DNA from: Phreatobacter oligotrophus
Lineage (GTDB): Bacteria; Pseudomonadota; Alphaproteobacteria; Rhizobiales; Phreatobacteraceae
DNA: 64,000 nucleotides
Direction of reading: 5' to 3'
NCBI RefSeq assembly: GCF_003046185.1
Contig: NZ_PZZL01000004.1
Span: 186,001-250,000 of the forward strand
This document shows positions 7,835 through 18,144 of this stretch, one piece after another. The notes beneath the pieces were generated by a model. The model ran no database searches and was not told the DNA's origin. It saw only the letters and a program-made list of their open reading frames with translations. Each line of letters opens with the position of its first letter. Within the stretch, counting starts at the first letter, position 1. A program made the position numbers and the translations under genes.

Positions 7835-9154
7835 TTAGCTCAGGAGGTTCACCAGCCAGAGCGCCAGCGCCGGGAAGGCCACCACGAGGCCGAGCCGCAG
7901 CACGTCCGCCATCACGAAGGGGATGACGCCGCGATAGGTCGACAGGACCGGCACGTCACGGGCGATGGCGGAGATGACGAAGACGTTGAGCCCGATGGGC
8001 GGGGCGGTGAGGCCGATACCCACCACCATCAGCACGAGGATGCCGAACCAGATGGCGATGTCGTCGGGCATCATGCCGAGGTCGAGCGCCGTCACGATGG
8101 GGAAGAAGATCGGCAGCGTCAGAAGGATCATGGCGAGCTCGTCCATGACCCCGCCGAGGATGATGTAGAAGACCAAGAGGCCGACGATGACGCCATAGGG
8201 CGGCAGGCCGGACTGGGTGACAATCTCGGCGGCCAGCGTCGGCAGTTGCGACAGGGCGAGGAAGCCGTTGAACACCTCGGCGCCGAGCAGGATGATGAAG
8301 ATCATCGCGGAGGTCTCGGCGGTCTGGATGAGCGACTCGCGGATCTCCGCCCAGCCGAGGCTGCGCTGCAAAATCCCCACCGCCAGCATGGCGATACAAC
8401 CGACCGCAGCGCCTTCGGTCGGCGTGAAGATCCCGCCATAGATGCCACCGACGACGGTCACGGCGATGAGCATGACCGGCCAGACGCCCACCACCGCCCG
8501 CCAGCGCTCGGCCCAGCCGACCCGCTCCACGGCAGGGCCGGCCTTCGGATCGAGGCGGACCATGATGGCGATGACGATGCAGTAGAAGACGGCGGCCATC
8601 AGGCCGGGGATCAGCGCCGCCATGAACAGCTTGGCGATGTTCTGCTCGGTGGTGATGGCATAGACGACGAGGATGACCGAGGGCGGGATGAGGATGCCGA
8701 GCGTGCCGCCCACCGCGATCATGCCGGTGGCGAAGCCCTGGTCGTAGCCGTAGCGGCGGAACTCGGGGAGCGTCGCCCGCCCGAACGTGGCGGTGGTGGC
8801 GACCGACGAGCCGCAAATGGCGCCGAAGCCCGTGCAGGCGCCGATCAGCGCCATGCCGAGCCCGCCGCGACGATGGCCGAGGAAGCTCGCCGCCGCCCGG
8901 AACAGCGCCGTCGACAGGCCCGATTTCTCCGCCAGCGCCCCCATCAGCACGAAGAGCGGGATGACCGACAGCGTGTAGTTGGCGAAGAGGTGGTAGGGCG
9001 TCGTCTTCATGTAGTTGAGGAAGATCGGCACGCTGGTGAACCAGACATAGCCGAGCGACCCCGCCGTCAGCATGGCGAGCCCGATGGGCATGCGCAGGAC
9101 GAGGAGGACCAGCATCCCGGCAAAGCCGAGAGCGGCGACGGCAGCTCCGCTCAT
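7835..9154 (-). CDS. dctM: TRAP transporter large permease (DctM family)
   Basis: This is a 439-residue protein with about 12 hydrophobic spans. It begins MSGAAVAALGFAGMLVLLVL and contains the DctM signatures GALAEKSGLSTALF, ACTGFGAICGSSVATTATFG and GILIPPSVILVVYAI. The large subunit forms the sodium-driven pathway of a tripartite ATP-independent periplasmic transporter. The ATG at 9154 overlaps the dctQ stop as ATGA, so the two are translationally coupled. The same frame extends further upstream without coding sense because it shadows dctQ. The substrate is set by the binding protein DctP; context suggests a sugar acid. Confidence 0.93.
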   Translation of the reverse strand: MSGAAVAALGFAGMLVLLVLRMPIGLAMLTAGSLGYVWFTSVPIFLNYMKTTPYHLFANYTLSVIPLFVLMGALAEKSGLSTALFRAAASFLGHRRGGLGMALIGACTGFGAICGSSVATTATFGRATLPEFRRYGYDQGFATGMIAVGGTLGILIPPSVILVVYAITTEQNIAKLFMAALIPGLMAAVFYCIVIAIMVRLDPKAGPAVERVGWAERWRAVVGVWPVMLIAVTVVGGIYGGIFTPTEGAAVGCIAMLAVGILQRSLGWAEIRESLIQTAETSAMIFIILLGAEVFNGFLALSQLPTLAAEIVTQSGLPPYGVIVGLLVFYIILGGVMDELAMILLTLPIFFPIVTALDLGMMPDDIAIWFGILVLMVVGIGLTAPPIGLNVFVISAIARDVPVLSTYRGVIPFVMADVLRLGLVVAFPALALWLVNLLS

Positions 9155-9663
9155 GACGGCTCCTCCGACAGGCGCCTGGCCGAGACCAGGGTCACGCCCG
9201 CCAGCACGAAGGCCATGAGGCCGGTGGCGAGGATCGCCCAGCCGATGGGAATCGCGAGCACCATGGAACTGGTGCGCGAGGCGATGGCGTCGAGGCCGCC
9301 GACGATGAGCCGCCAGCCGATCAGCAGCGCGAAGGCGGCGTAAAGCACGTCCCAGAGCCGGTCGAGGCCGCGGTTGAACCATGCCGGCGTGCGCAGGGTG
9401 AAGGTGTCGACGAAGACATTGCCGCGCTTCAGCTGGCAGAGCGGCAGGAAGGCGAAGACCGCCACGGCGGTGGCGATCTGCACCATCTCGAAATCGCCCT
9501 TCACGCCGGACGTGAACAGCCAGCGCAACACGACGGAGGTGGTGACCATGGTGGCCGCCGCCAGCATGAACAGCCCGCCGAAAATGGCGAGCCCGCGCGC
9601 CACGCGATCGACCAGCGCGGGCGGCGGTGCCGCGCCGCCCGTCATGTCCCCGTCCCCCGCCAC
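9151..9663 (-). CDS. dctQ: TRAP transporter small permease (DctQ family)
   Basis: This protein is up to 170 residues long with four membrane spans (about residues 26-46, 62-80, 100-122 and 140-160). It carries the DctQ-type motif KGDFEMVQIATAVAVFAFLP. DctQ binds DctM and helps dock the binding protein. A GTG start at 9663 is given; an ATG at 9645 (6 codons later) is an equally good choice. The gene begins 4 bases after the dctP stop and ends in an ATGA overlap with dctM, so dctP-dctQ-dctM is a single operon. Confidence 0.9.
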   Translation of the reverse strand: MAGDGDMTGGAAPPPALVDRVARGLAIFGGLFMLAAATMVTTSVVLRWLFTSGVKGDFEMVQIATAVAVFAFLPLCQLKRGNVFVDTFTLRTPAWFNRGLDRLWDVLYAAFALLIGWRLIVGGLDAIASRTSSMVLAIPIGWAILATGLMAFVLAGVTLVSARRLSEEPS

Positions 9664-9667
9664 AGCG

Positions 9668-10735
9668 TCACGCCGCCATGTGCTTGGCGACGGCGGCGCG
9701 CACGTCGTCGACGATCTTCTGGCCGTCGAGGCCGCGATCCTTCACGGCGCGGATCCAGGCCTCCTCGACCGGCTTGGTCGCGGCCCGCCACTTGGCGGCC
9801 TCGTCCTCGGCGAGCACGGTGATGGTGTTGCGCGAGCGGCCCTTGACCATCTCGCTCACCGCCCGGCCGCGCTCGTCCCACATCTCGCCGGCCATGACGG
9901 CCGCGGGCATGCCGGAATTGTCGTCCATGACCTTCTTCAGGTCGGCGGGCAGGCCCTCGTACTTCGCCTTGTTCATCGCGAGGATGAAGGTCGCGGTGTA
10001 GAGGGTCGGCGATCCCGGGATCTCCGTGTGGTGGTTCACGAGCTCGTGCAGGCGGAGCGCCGGCACGACCTCCCACGGCACCACGGCGCCGTTGATGACG
10101 CCCTGCGCGAGAGCCTCCGGCACCTGCGGGATCGGCATGCCGATGGCGGTGGCGCCAAGCGCCCGCAGCGCCTCGCCCGCCTGGCGGGTCGGGAAGCGCA
10201 GCTTCAGGCCCTCGAGATCGGCCTGGGTGCGCACCTGCTTGTTGGAGTGGATGAGGCCGTGGTCATGCGCCCAGAGGCAGAGCGGCTGGACCTCGGAATA
10301 TTCCTTGTAGAAATGCGTCGGCCCGAGCTCGGCCATGACCTTGGAATTGGTGACGCCGCGCTTGCCCCCGATGAAGGGCAGTTCCATGGCCTCGGTCGCC
10401 GGGAACCGGCCGGGCGTGTTGCCGGGAAGCGTCCAGACGATGTCGGCGACGCCGTCGCGGGCCTGGTCGAAGAGCTGGGGCGGCGCGCCGCCGAGCTGCA
10501 TCGACGGGAAGATGTCGATCTTGATGCGGTTGCCCGAGGCCTCCTGCACCTTGCGCGACCAGGGCAGCAGAAAGCGCTGGTGGGCATTGGAGACCGGCGG
10601 CAGGAAGTGGTGCAGGCGCAGCGTCACCTGCGGGGCCTGGCCCCAGGCGACCCGCATCACAGCGGGGGTGGCGACAGCGGCGCCGATGGCGGTGAGGGCA
10701 TGGCGACGCGTCAGCGTCAGGCGGCTGGATGTCAT
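9668..10735 (-). CDS. dctP: TRAP transporter substrate-binding protein (DctP family)
   Basis: This is a 355-residue periplasmic binding protein. The N-terminus (MTSSRLTLTRRHALTAIG) carries a twin-arginine pair and then a hydrophobic stretch ending near AWG, so export by the Tat system, encoded elsewhere in this window, is likely. The DctP core includes IFPSMQLGGAPPQLFDQARD and the ligand segment LEGLKLRFPTRQAG, whose Arg normally grips the substrate carboxylate. The second of two adjacent ATGs is preferred because GGAGGA then sits 6 bases away. A strong palindrome 106 bases upstream (10841-10870) is the likely operator. The UxaA-type dehydratase next door suggests an aldonate or uronate substrate. 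Confidence 0.92.
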   Translation of the reverse strand: MTSSRLTLTRRHALTAIGAAVATPAVMRVAWGQAPQVTLRLHHFLPPVSNAHQRFLLPWSRKVQEASGNRIKIDIFPSMQLGGAPPQLFDQARDGVADIVWTLPGNTPGRFPATEAMELPFIGGKRGVTNSKVMAELGPTHFYKEYSEVQPLCLWAHDHGLIHSNKQVRTQADLEGLKLRFPTRQAGEALRALGATAIGMPIPQVPEALAQGVINGAVVPWEVVPALRLHELVNHHTEIPGSPTLYTATFILAMNKAKYEGLPADLKKVMDDNSGMPAAVMAGEMWDERGRAVSEMVKGRSRNTITVLAEDEAAKWRAATKPVEEAWIRAVKDRGLDGQKIVDDVRAAVAKHMAA

Positions 10736-10840
10736 GGGCATTCCTCCTCAAATCGTCCCTGGAAGGCCTTGCGGCCGGCGCCTTGGCGGCGTCTTGGTCA
10801 ATCAGTTGGGACGATAGCGACAGGCGTGCACCGCCCGCAA

Positions 10841-10870
10841 CCGATTTGGTTGGATATCCAACTCAATCGG
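10841..10870. promoter_or_regulatory. 30-bp palindrome, likely operator of the TRAP operon
   Basis: This is an interrupted perfect palindrome. The inner 14 bp (GTTGGATATCCAAC, 10849-10862) are fully symmetric, and the outer arms CCGATT (10841-10846) and AATCGG (10865-10870) also match, with only two unpaired positions on each side. It lies between uxaA and dctP, 106 bases upstream of the dctP start. Sites with a TTGG...CCAA core are typical of GntR-family (FCD type) regulators of sugar-acid catabolism. No such regulator is encoded in this window, so the assignment is inference from shape and context. Confidence 0.65.
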
Positions 10871-10911
10871 CCTTCGCAGGAATGCGGATGCCAGCGGGTC
10901 CGCCCTGGCCG

Positions 10912-12432
10912 TCACATGGTCGCGCCGATCTGCCACGGGACAAACTCGTTGTCGCCGTAGCCGAGCAGTTCCGACTTGGTCTTCTCGCCCGAGGCGGTCC
11001 TGAGGATCAGCTCGAAGATCGCCTGGCCCTTCTCCTCCAGCGACACGCCGTCGAGGACATCGCCGCAGTTGATGTCCATATCGTCGGTCATGCGGGCATA
11101 GATGTCGGAATTGGTGGCGAGCTTGATGGAGGGCGTCGGCTTGCAGCCATAGGCCGAGCCGCGGCCGGTGGTGAAGGTGAGCACGTTGCAGCCGCCGGCG
11201 ACCTGCCCCGTCGCCGCGACGGGGTCGTAGCCGGGCGTGTCCATGTAGACAAAGCCATTGCGGTCGATCTTCTCGGCATAGTGATAGACGCCGCGCAGCG
11301 TCGTCGAACCGCCCTTGGCGGCAGCCCCCAGCGACTTCTCGAGGATGGTGGTGAGCCCGCCCGCCTTGTTGCCGGGCGAGGGATTGTTGTCCATCGAGCC
11401 CTCGTGCTTGGCGGTGTAGCCCTCCCACCAGTGGATGATGTCGACCAGCTTCTCGCCGACCGCCCGGCTTTCGGCCCGCCGCGTCAGCAGGTGCTCGGCG
11501 CCATAGATCTCCGGCGTCTCCGAGAGGACCGCCGTGCCGCCGTGGCGGACGAGAATGTCGACCGCCTTGCCGAGCGCCGGATTGGCGGTGATGCCCGAAT
11601 AGCCGTCGGACCCGCCGCATTGCAGGGCGAGGCAGAGTTCGGAGGCCGGCAGCGTCTCGCGCTTGGCGGCATTGACCAGCGGCAGCATCTCGCGGATCCG
11701 CGCGACGCCGGCCTCGATGGTCTTCGCGGTGCCGCCGGTCTCCTGGATCGTCATGGTCTGGAAGCGCGGGCCGGGCGCGATGCCGTAGTCCTTCATCAGC
11801 CTCGGGATCTGGAAGACCTCGCAGCCAAGGCCGACCAGGAGCACCGCCGAGACATTGGGGTTGGTGGCATAGCCCCAGATGGTGCGCTCGAGGATCTCAT
11901 AGCCAAGCCCCTCGCCCGCGAGGCCGCAGCCCGTGCCATGGACGAGCGGGATGACGCCGTCGACATTCGGGAATTCCGCCAGCATGCCCGACCGGTTCAC
12001 CGCCTCCGCCATGAACCGCGCGACGGAGGCCGAGCAGTTCACCGAGGTGAGGATGGCGATGTAATTGCGCGTGCCGGCCCGGCCCTTTTCGCGCCGAAAC
12101 CCCTGAAAGGTCGCGCGCTCGGCCAGCGGCAGCACATCCTCGGGGCGTGCATCCGCGGCAAAGGCGTAGTCGCGCTCGAAGGCGGCGAAGGCGCAGTTGT
12201 GGGTGTGGACCCAGTCGCCCGGCGCGATCGGCACCGAGGCAAAGCCGATGATCTGGCCATATTTGACGATGGGCTCGCCGACGGCGACGGGCTTCGTCGC
12301 CATCTTGTGGCCCTTCATGACCCGCGCCGCCGCCGTCACCCCGTCGACGCGCTTGCCGGCATCGATCATGTCGACCGCGACGACGACATTGTCCTCCGCG
12401 GCGAGGCGGATGAAGCGGGGTTGGGTGGTCAT
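10912..12432 (-). CDS. UxaA-family sugar-acid dehydratase (altronate/galactarate type)
   Basis: This 506-residue protein has both domains of the UxaA/GarD family: an N-terminal SAF domain (about residues 1-90, including IGFASVPIAPGDWVHTHNCA) and the C-terminal dehydratase domain (about 120-506). The latter shows NYIAILTSVNCSASVARF, VIPLVHGTGCG, LALQCGGSDGYSG and GRGSAYGCKPTPSIK. Family enzymes are iron-dependent and remove water from altronate or galactarate to give 2-keto-3-deoxy acids in the cytosol. It lies upstream of the TRAP operon on the same strand with 176 bases between, including the palindrome. Which acid it uses cannot be decided from sequence alone. Confidence 0.87.
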   Translation of the reverse strand: MTTQPRFIRLAAEDNVVVAVDMIDAGKRVDGVTAAARVMKGHKMATKPVAVGEPIVKYGQIIGFASVPIAPGDWVHTHNCAFAAFERDYAFAADARPEDVLPLAERATFQGFRREKGRAGTRNYIAILTSVNCSASVARFMAEAVNRSGMLAEFPNVDGVIPLVHGTGCGLAGEGLGYEILERTIWGYATNPNVSAVLLVGLGCEVFQIPRLMKDYGIAPGPRFQTMTIQETGGTAKTIEAGVARIREMLPLVNAAKRETLPASELCLALQCGGSDGYSGITANPALGKAVDILVRHGGTAVLSETPEIYGAEHLLTRRAESRAVGEKLVDIIHWWEGYTAKHEGSMDNNPSPGNKAGGLTTILEKSLGAAAKGGSTTLRGVYHYAEKIDRNGFVYMDTPGYDPVAATGQVAGGCNVLTFTTGRGSAYGCKPTPSIKLATNSDIYARMTDDMDINCGDVLDGVSLEEKGQAIFELILRTASGEKTKSELLGYGDNEFVPWQIGATM

Positions 12433-12535
12433 GGGGCGCTCCCGGCAGTGCGGCCCTTGGGGCCGTCATGGCCGGGGATCATGGCCTTTCAAAGGACCTA
12501 AGAAAAGGCCTGGACGCGCCGCCTCCCCTCACCGT

Positions 12536-13156
12536 TCAGCGGGAGCCAAGACCGCCCTTCTCGCGCACGAAGCGCGCCACCGCATCGACGCCGTCGCCGG
12601 TCTTGATGTTGGTGAAGACGAAGGGCCGCTGGCCCCGCATCTTCTTCGAGTCCCGGTCCATATTGTCGAGATTGGCGCCGACGAGCGGAGCAAGGTCCGT
12701 CTTGTTGATGACGAGGAGATCGGAACGGGTGATGCCCGGCCCGCCCTTGGACGGGATCTTCTCCCCCGCCGCCACGTCGATCACGTAGATGGTGATGTCG
12801 GCAAGCTCGGGCGAGAAGGTCGCCGCGAGGTTGTCGCCGCCCGATTCGATCAGGATCAGGTCGAGCTCAGGGAACTTCTGCCGCATCTCCGCCACCGCCG
12901 CGAGATTGATCGAGGCGTCCTCGCGGATGGCGGTGTGCGGGCAGCCGCCGGTCTCGACGCCCATGATGCGCTCGGTCGGAAGCGCGCCGGAGCGCATCAG
13001 ATATTCGGCATCCCACTTGGTGTAGATGTCGTTGGTGATCGCAGCGATCTCGTAGTCCTGCCGCAGCGTCTTGCAGAGCGCATCCATCAGCGCCGTCTTG
13101 CCGGAGCCGACCGGTCCGCCAATGCCGACGCGAAGGGGGCCGTGGGGAGAGGGCAT
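12536..13156 (-). CDS. ureG: Urease accessory GTPase UreG
   Basis: This 206-residue protein is a SIMIBI-class GTPase. The P-loop GPVGSGKT lies at residues 14-21, the metal-site motif [11 protein letters not shown] includes Cys72 and His74, and the NKTD guanine motif is in [14 protein letters not shown]. UreG uses GTP to deliver nickel to apo-urease with UreE, UreF and UreD. The ATG at 13156 has AAGGA 7 bases ahead and gives the usual family length; GTG 13180 and ATG 13162 are poorer starts. It is the last gene of the minus-strand urease run and is separated from ureF by a hairpin repeat, which could lower its expression. Confidence 0.97.
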   Translation of the reverse strand: MPSPHGPLRVGIGGPVGSGKTALMDALCKTLRQDYEIAAITNDIYTKWDAEYLMRSGALPTERIMGVETGGCPHTAIREDASINLAAVAEMRQKFPELDLILIESGGDNLAATFSPELADITIYVIDVAAGEKIPSKGGPGITRSDLLVINKTDLAPLVGANLDNMDRDSKKMRGQRPFVFTNIKTGDGVDAVARFVREKGGLGSR

Positions 13157-13175
13157 GGTCATGTCCTTGTTTGAT

Positions 13176-13222
13176 GGCACGATCTGATCCGAAAACCGGT
13201 ATCCACTTTTCGGGATCGTGCC
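13176..13222. repeat. Rhizobiales-type intergenic palindromic repeat
   Basis: Inverted repeat between ureF and ureG. The left arm (13176-13194: GGCACGATC, an extra TGAT, then CCGAAAA) pairs with the right arm (13207-13222: TTTTCGGGATCGTGCC), leaving a short loop that contains CCGGTATCCAC. The CCGAAAACCGG..CCAC..TTTTCGG pattern is, from memory, the one scattered through intergenic regions of many Rhizobiales genomes. It starts at the base just after the ureF stop. No second copy was noticed in this window. It could act as an mRNA-stabilising or partly terminating hairpin inside the operon. Confidence 0.75.
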
Positions 13223-13915
13223 TCAGCTCCTGAAAAGACGAGTGTACTGGGTTTCATGGCGCATGGACGCAAGGTCCGAGCGCAGCGCATGGCCGCCGAT
13301 GGCATCGAGCGCGAGACTGCGGGCAACGCCCGCCGTTGCGCCGACGACAGGCTCCAGCGCCGCAAGCGCGCGCTGCCCGTCGGTCTGGCCGAGCGGCACG
13401 AGGCGAACGGCCGCGGAAATGAGATTGGCGGCCACTGCATGGAGAAAGGCATGCACGGCCGTCGCCTCGGCGATGCCATGGGCCGCAGTCGCGGCGCCGA
13501 CGGCCACCGGATAGGCCACAGGCCCGTCCCAGGCGCCGCGGACGAGGGCGAGCGGCGCGGCCGGCCAGGCGGCTTCCGTTGCCGCCATGAAGGCATTGCC
13601 CTGCGCCGTGGTCTCCAGCCGCCGCTCCTTCGAGGGCTGGAAGGCGAGCGCCAGTTCCGCCACCGCGGCGAGGGCCGCAGCATCGCCCGCCGACACGGCG
13701 CGGTGGGCATGGGCGCAGAAGGTCGCGTCGGCCACGCCCGACCCCTCCTCCAGGACGACGGTGAGCCAGCCCACGAGGCTCTTGAGGTCGGTGATGTCGC
13801 CCGTCTCCACCGCCCATTCGAGGCCATGGGAATAGCTGAAGGCGCCCACCGGATAGGCGGGCGACATCCAGGCAAGCAGGCGATAGAGCGCCGCGGCGGC
13901 GGCCGTCTCAGCCAT
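13223..13915 (-). CDS. ureF: Urease accessory protein UreF
   Basis: This 230-residue helical protein carries family signatures near the N-terminus ([20 protein letters not shown] then [11 protein letters not shown]) and in the middle ([14 protein letters not shown]). UreF binds UreD on apo-urease and recruits UreG, acting as a checkpoint for nickel loading. The ATG at 13915 lies inside the end of ureE (8-base overlap ATGGCTGA), so the two are translationally coupled. The same frame runs upstream into a Thr-rich stretch, which is only the shifted read-out of the ureE histidine codons and was discarded. Confidence 0.95.
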   Translation of the reverse strand: MAETAAAAALYRLLAWMSPAYPVGAFSYSHGLEWAVETGDITDLKSLVGWLTVVLEEGSGVADATFCAHAHRAVSAGDAAALAAVAELALAFQPSKERRLETTAQGNAFMAATEAAWPAAPLALVRGAWDGPVAYPVAVGAATAAHGIAEATAVHAFLHAVAANLISAAVRLVPLGQTDGQRALAALEPVVGATAGVARSLALDAIGGHALRSDLASMRHETQYTRLFRS

Positions 13916-14645
13916 GCTTGTGGTCGTGGCCGTGGTGATGGCCATGACCATGGGCATGGTCGTGGTGGTCGTCGTGATGATGGTCATGGCCACAGCCGCA
14001 GGACTCGTCATGGACGTGGCCCGGGCTGGTCACCGCCAGCACGTCCCGCGGCTTGGGGGCATGGGAGTGCCCGTGATCGTGGGAATGACCATGATCGTGG
14101 GAATGGCCGTGATGATGATGGCCATGGGAATGGCCATGGTCATGCCCGTGGTCGTGCGCGTGCGAATGACCGTGACCGTGCGAATGACCATGGTCGTGGC
14201 CGGTCACCGGGCCGTAGCCATAGGCCCCGCCCTCCGGATCAAACGGCGCCTCGATGGCCACCACCCGCGCGCCGAGACCCCGCACCATGTCCTCGATCAC
14301 GTGGTCGCGGCGGATCCTGAGGCGATTGCCCATGATCTGGGTGGGCAGGTGCCGGTTCCCGAGGTGCCAGGCGACGCGAACCATGTGGTTGGGATCGCTG
14401 GTGCGGATCTCTGCCAGCGGTTCGGCGGCGGCGACGACCAGCACGACGCGGCCGTCCTCGAGCTTCAGGCCGGCATCCGAGATAAGCGGTACGGCCTCGG
14501 CGAGGTCGAGCAGGAAGGCGGTGCCCTCGACGCCTTCCATCGCCATGCGGCGGCGATGGCGGTCGTCGTAATCGAGCACGACGCGGTCGATGACCGCGGT
14601 CTCGGGAAAGGATTTCGGCGGCAGGACGTCGGTGGCGCGGATCAT
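13908..14645 (-). CDS. ureE: Urease nickel chaperone UreE with very long His-rich tail
   Basis: This is a 245-residue protein. The N-terminal UreE domain (residues about 1-70, [20 protein letters not shown]) and the metal-binding ferredoxin-like domain ([20 protein letters not shown], with the dimer-interface nickel His) are complete. From residue 149 to the end, 42 of 97 residues are histidine, mostly as HG, HD and HS repeats, with an SCGCG motif in between. His tails are known in UreE of Klebsiella type but are usually shorter, about ten to fifteen His. It binds and hands nickel to UreG. The ATG at 14645 was chosen; one 6 codons upstream is possible. It ends in an 8-base overlap with ureF and is divergent from the DUF2252 gene. 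Confidence 0.95.
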   Translation of the reverse strand: MIRATDVLPPKSFPETAVIDRVVLDYDDRHRRRMAMEGVEGTAFLLDLAEAVPLISDAGLKLEDGRVVLVVAAAEPLAEIRTSDPNHMVRVAWHLGNRHLPTQIMGNRLRIRRDHVIEDMVRGLGARVVAIEAPFDPEGGAYGYGPVTGHDHGHSHGHGHSHAHDHGHDHGHSHGHHHHGHSHDHGHSHDHGHSHAPKPRDVLAVTSPGHVHDESCGCGHDHHHDDHHDHAHGHGHHHGHDHKHG

Positions 14646-14741
14646 GGCGCAGTTGTCCTGCATCCCGGCCGCCGTCGTCAACCATCCGGACTTGCGGCCA
14701 AAGCGCTGCAGGAGCAGCTTTCCACCGCGGGAGGATAGGCC

Positions 14742-15829
14742 ATGCAGGACTTTCCCCAATCGATGAAGGCCTATGAGGCCTGGCTGAAGCAGGCGCTCGG
14801 CGGCGTGGTCGATCGTTCCGGCTTCACCCGCAAGCGCAAGAAGATGGCGGAGGGGCCCTTCCCCTTCCTGCGCGGCACCTATTGGCGCTACGCGGAGACC
14901 CTTCTCGTCGATTGCCCCGAGATCGCCAAAGCGCCGCCGATCCTCGCCGTCGGCGACATCCACGCGGAGAATTTCGGCACCTGGCGCGACGCCGAGGGTC
15001 GCCTCGTCTGGGGCGTCAACGATTTCGACGAGGCGGCGCGGATGCCCTATGCCGCCGATCTCGTGCGCCTCGCGACCAGCCTGGTCCTTGCCGGCCATGA
15101 GAGCACCCGCGGCGTGAAGACGGTCTGCCGTGCCCTGCTCGCGGGCTACCGCGAAGGCCTGGATGACCCGCAGCCCATCGTCATCGAGAGCGACTATGGC
15201 TGGCTGCGCAAGGCGGTGATGCGCAGGCGGGGCGAGCGCAAGGCCTTCTGGGAGAAGATTGCGGGGCTGCCTTCGGGCCGCCCGCCCGCCGGCTGGCGCG
15301 AGGCGCTCGCCGCCTCCATGCCCGAACCGCGCCTGCCCATGACAATCGGTCCGCGCCTTGCCGGAACCGGCAGCCTTGGCCGCCCGCGCTATGTGGCGGT
15401 TGCGACCTGGCGGGGTGGCCCGGTCGTCCGCGAGGCCAAGGCGCTCGTCCCCTCCGGCTGGTCCCTCGTCCACAAGCCGCGCGACACCACGCTGAATCTC
15501 AATACGATCGCCGGCGGCGCCTACCGGGCGCCCGACCCGCATTACGGCGAAACGAATGGCGTGCTGGTGCGCCGGCTCTCGCCCAACAACCGCAAGATCG
15601 AGGTGGAGACGGGCCTCGCGGTGATGCTCAGCCCGCGCCTCATCCACCTGATGGGGCGGGACCTCGCCGCCTGTCACGCGGGCGATACGGCCCGGACTGG
15701 CGCCGTTCGCAAACACGCGGCAACACTGGAGGTGGCGGTCCTCGCCGCCTGGGTCGAGGCGGCCAAGGCGCGGGTCATGGACGACCACGCCGCCTTCATG
15801 GCGGCGCTCGCCCGGCGTTCAAAGACGGC

Positions 15830-15845
<16 letters not shown>
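14742..15845 (+). CDS. DUF2252 family protein inside the urease cluster
   Basis: This 367-residue protein matches DUF2252. The segments [15 protein letters not shown] and [20 protein letters not shown] resemble the catalytic HxDxxxxN and DxD motifs of kinase-like aminoglycoside/choline phosphotransferases, so a small-molecule kinase-like fold is inferred. GGGAGGA lies 6 bases before the ATG. It is the only plus-strand gene between ureD and ureG. It starts 96 bases from ureE in the opposite direction and its 3' end overlaps the ureC 3' end by 16 bases (15830-15845). The overlap means read-through from either side would give antisense RNA. The function is unknown, and a link to urease rests on position alone. 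Confidence 0.85.
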
Positions 15846-17545
<1,700 letters not shown>

Positions 17546-17567
17546 GGAATTCTCCTGAAGGGACCGC

Positions 17568-17873
17568 TCAGAGCTTGCCCATGACGGATTGCCGGAAACC
17601 GTAGACGGTGCGCGCGCCCTGGTAGGGCACCAGCGTCACCTCACGGGTCTGGCCAGGTTCGAAGCGCACCGCCGTGCCCGGCGGGATGTCGAGGCGCATG
17701 CCCCTCGCCTTCTCGCGGTCGAAGGACAGGCCGGGGTTCGTCTCGAAGAAATGGTAGTGCGACCCGACCTGGACGGGCCGGTCGCCGGTGTTGGAGACGG
17801 TGAGGACGATCGAATTGAGCCCCTGGTTGAGCTCGATCGTGCCCTCGGCCGGGATGATCTCACCGGGTGTCAT
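17568..17873 (-). CDS. ureB: Urease subunit beta
   Basis: This 101-residue protein is the standard separate UreB found in bacteria with three-gene urease. It begins [18 protein letters not shown] and holds [19 protein letters not shown] and [15 protein letters not shown]. The ATG at 17873 overlaps the stop of the DUF1272 gene as ATGA, so the two are translationally coupled. UreB packs against UreA and UreC in the (ABC)3 enzyme and covers the active-site flap. Confidence 0.97.
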   Translation of the reverse strand: MTPGEIIPAEGTIELNQGLNSIVLTVSNTGDRPVQVGSHYHFFETNPGLSFDREKARGMRLDIPPGTAVRFEPGQTREVTLVPYQGARTVYGFRQSVMGKL

Positions 17874-18121
17874 GGCGTAGCTCCGGCACAGCCCTGGGGC
17901 TTGAAGACGCGGGTGGTGGAGGCGGGAAAGCGGGCGAGCTTGGCGGCAGGCCGGATGGGCCGCCGCACCAGTTCCCCGCCACAGTTCGGGCAGGCCCCGC
18001 CGAGCTTCTGCGTCGCGCAATCGGCGCAGAAGGTGCACTCGAAGGTGCAGATCATCGCATGGGTCGTGTCCGGCGGCAGGTCGCGGTCACAACATTCGCA
18101 GTTCGGGCGAAGATCCAGCAT
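17870..18121 (-). CDS. DUF1272 zinc-ribbon protein in urease operon
   Basis: This small protein has 83 residues. The N-terminus [18 protein letters not shown] followed by [12 protein letters not shown] and [12 protein letters not shown] is the DUF1272 signature and holds ten cysteines in CxxC-type pairs, so it should bind zinc or another metal. The C-terminal third is basic. GGGAGG lies 5 bases before the ATG. It ends in an ATGA overlap with ureB and starts 23 bases after hupE, which places it firmly in the urease operon. Its role is unknown; a metal-handling or regulatory role is inference from position and the Cys-rich fold. Confidence 0.85.
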   Translation of the reverse strand: MLDLRPNCECCDRDLPPDTTHAMICTFECTFCADCATQKLGGACPNCGGELVRRPIRPAAKLARFPASTTRVFKPQGCAGATP

Positions 18122-18144
18122 GAGGGCCTCCCGGCGAGATCGCG

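Noticed and set aside
12484-12512. Inverted repeat GGCCTTT/AAAGGCC as a terminator of ureG
   Set aside because: The arms are short, the loop is long and no T run follows on the minus strand, so I could not support it.
13916-14011. Thr/Met-rich N-terminal extension of UreF
   Set aside because: It is the frame-shifted read-out of the repetitive His codons of ureE; UreF homology starts at 13915.
13908-14202. Tandem repeat or CRISPR-like array
   Set aside because: The periodic bases come from repeated His-Gly/His-Asp/His-Ser codons of ureE; there are no spacers or regular repeat units.
13908-15788. A 626-codon frame that would fuse a long N-terminus to UreE
   Set aside because: UreE homology starts only at 14645; the part before it lies antisense to the DUF2252 gene and lacks coding character.
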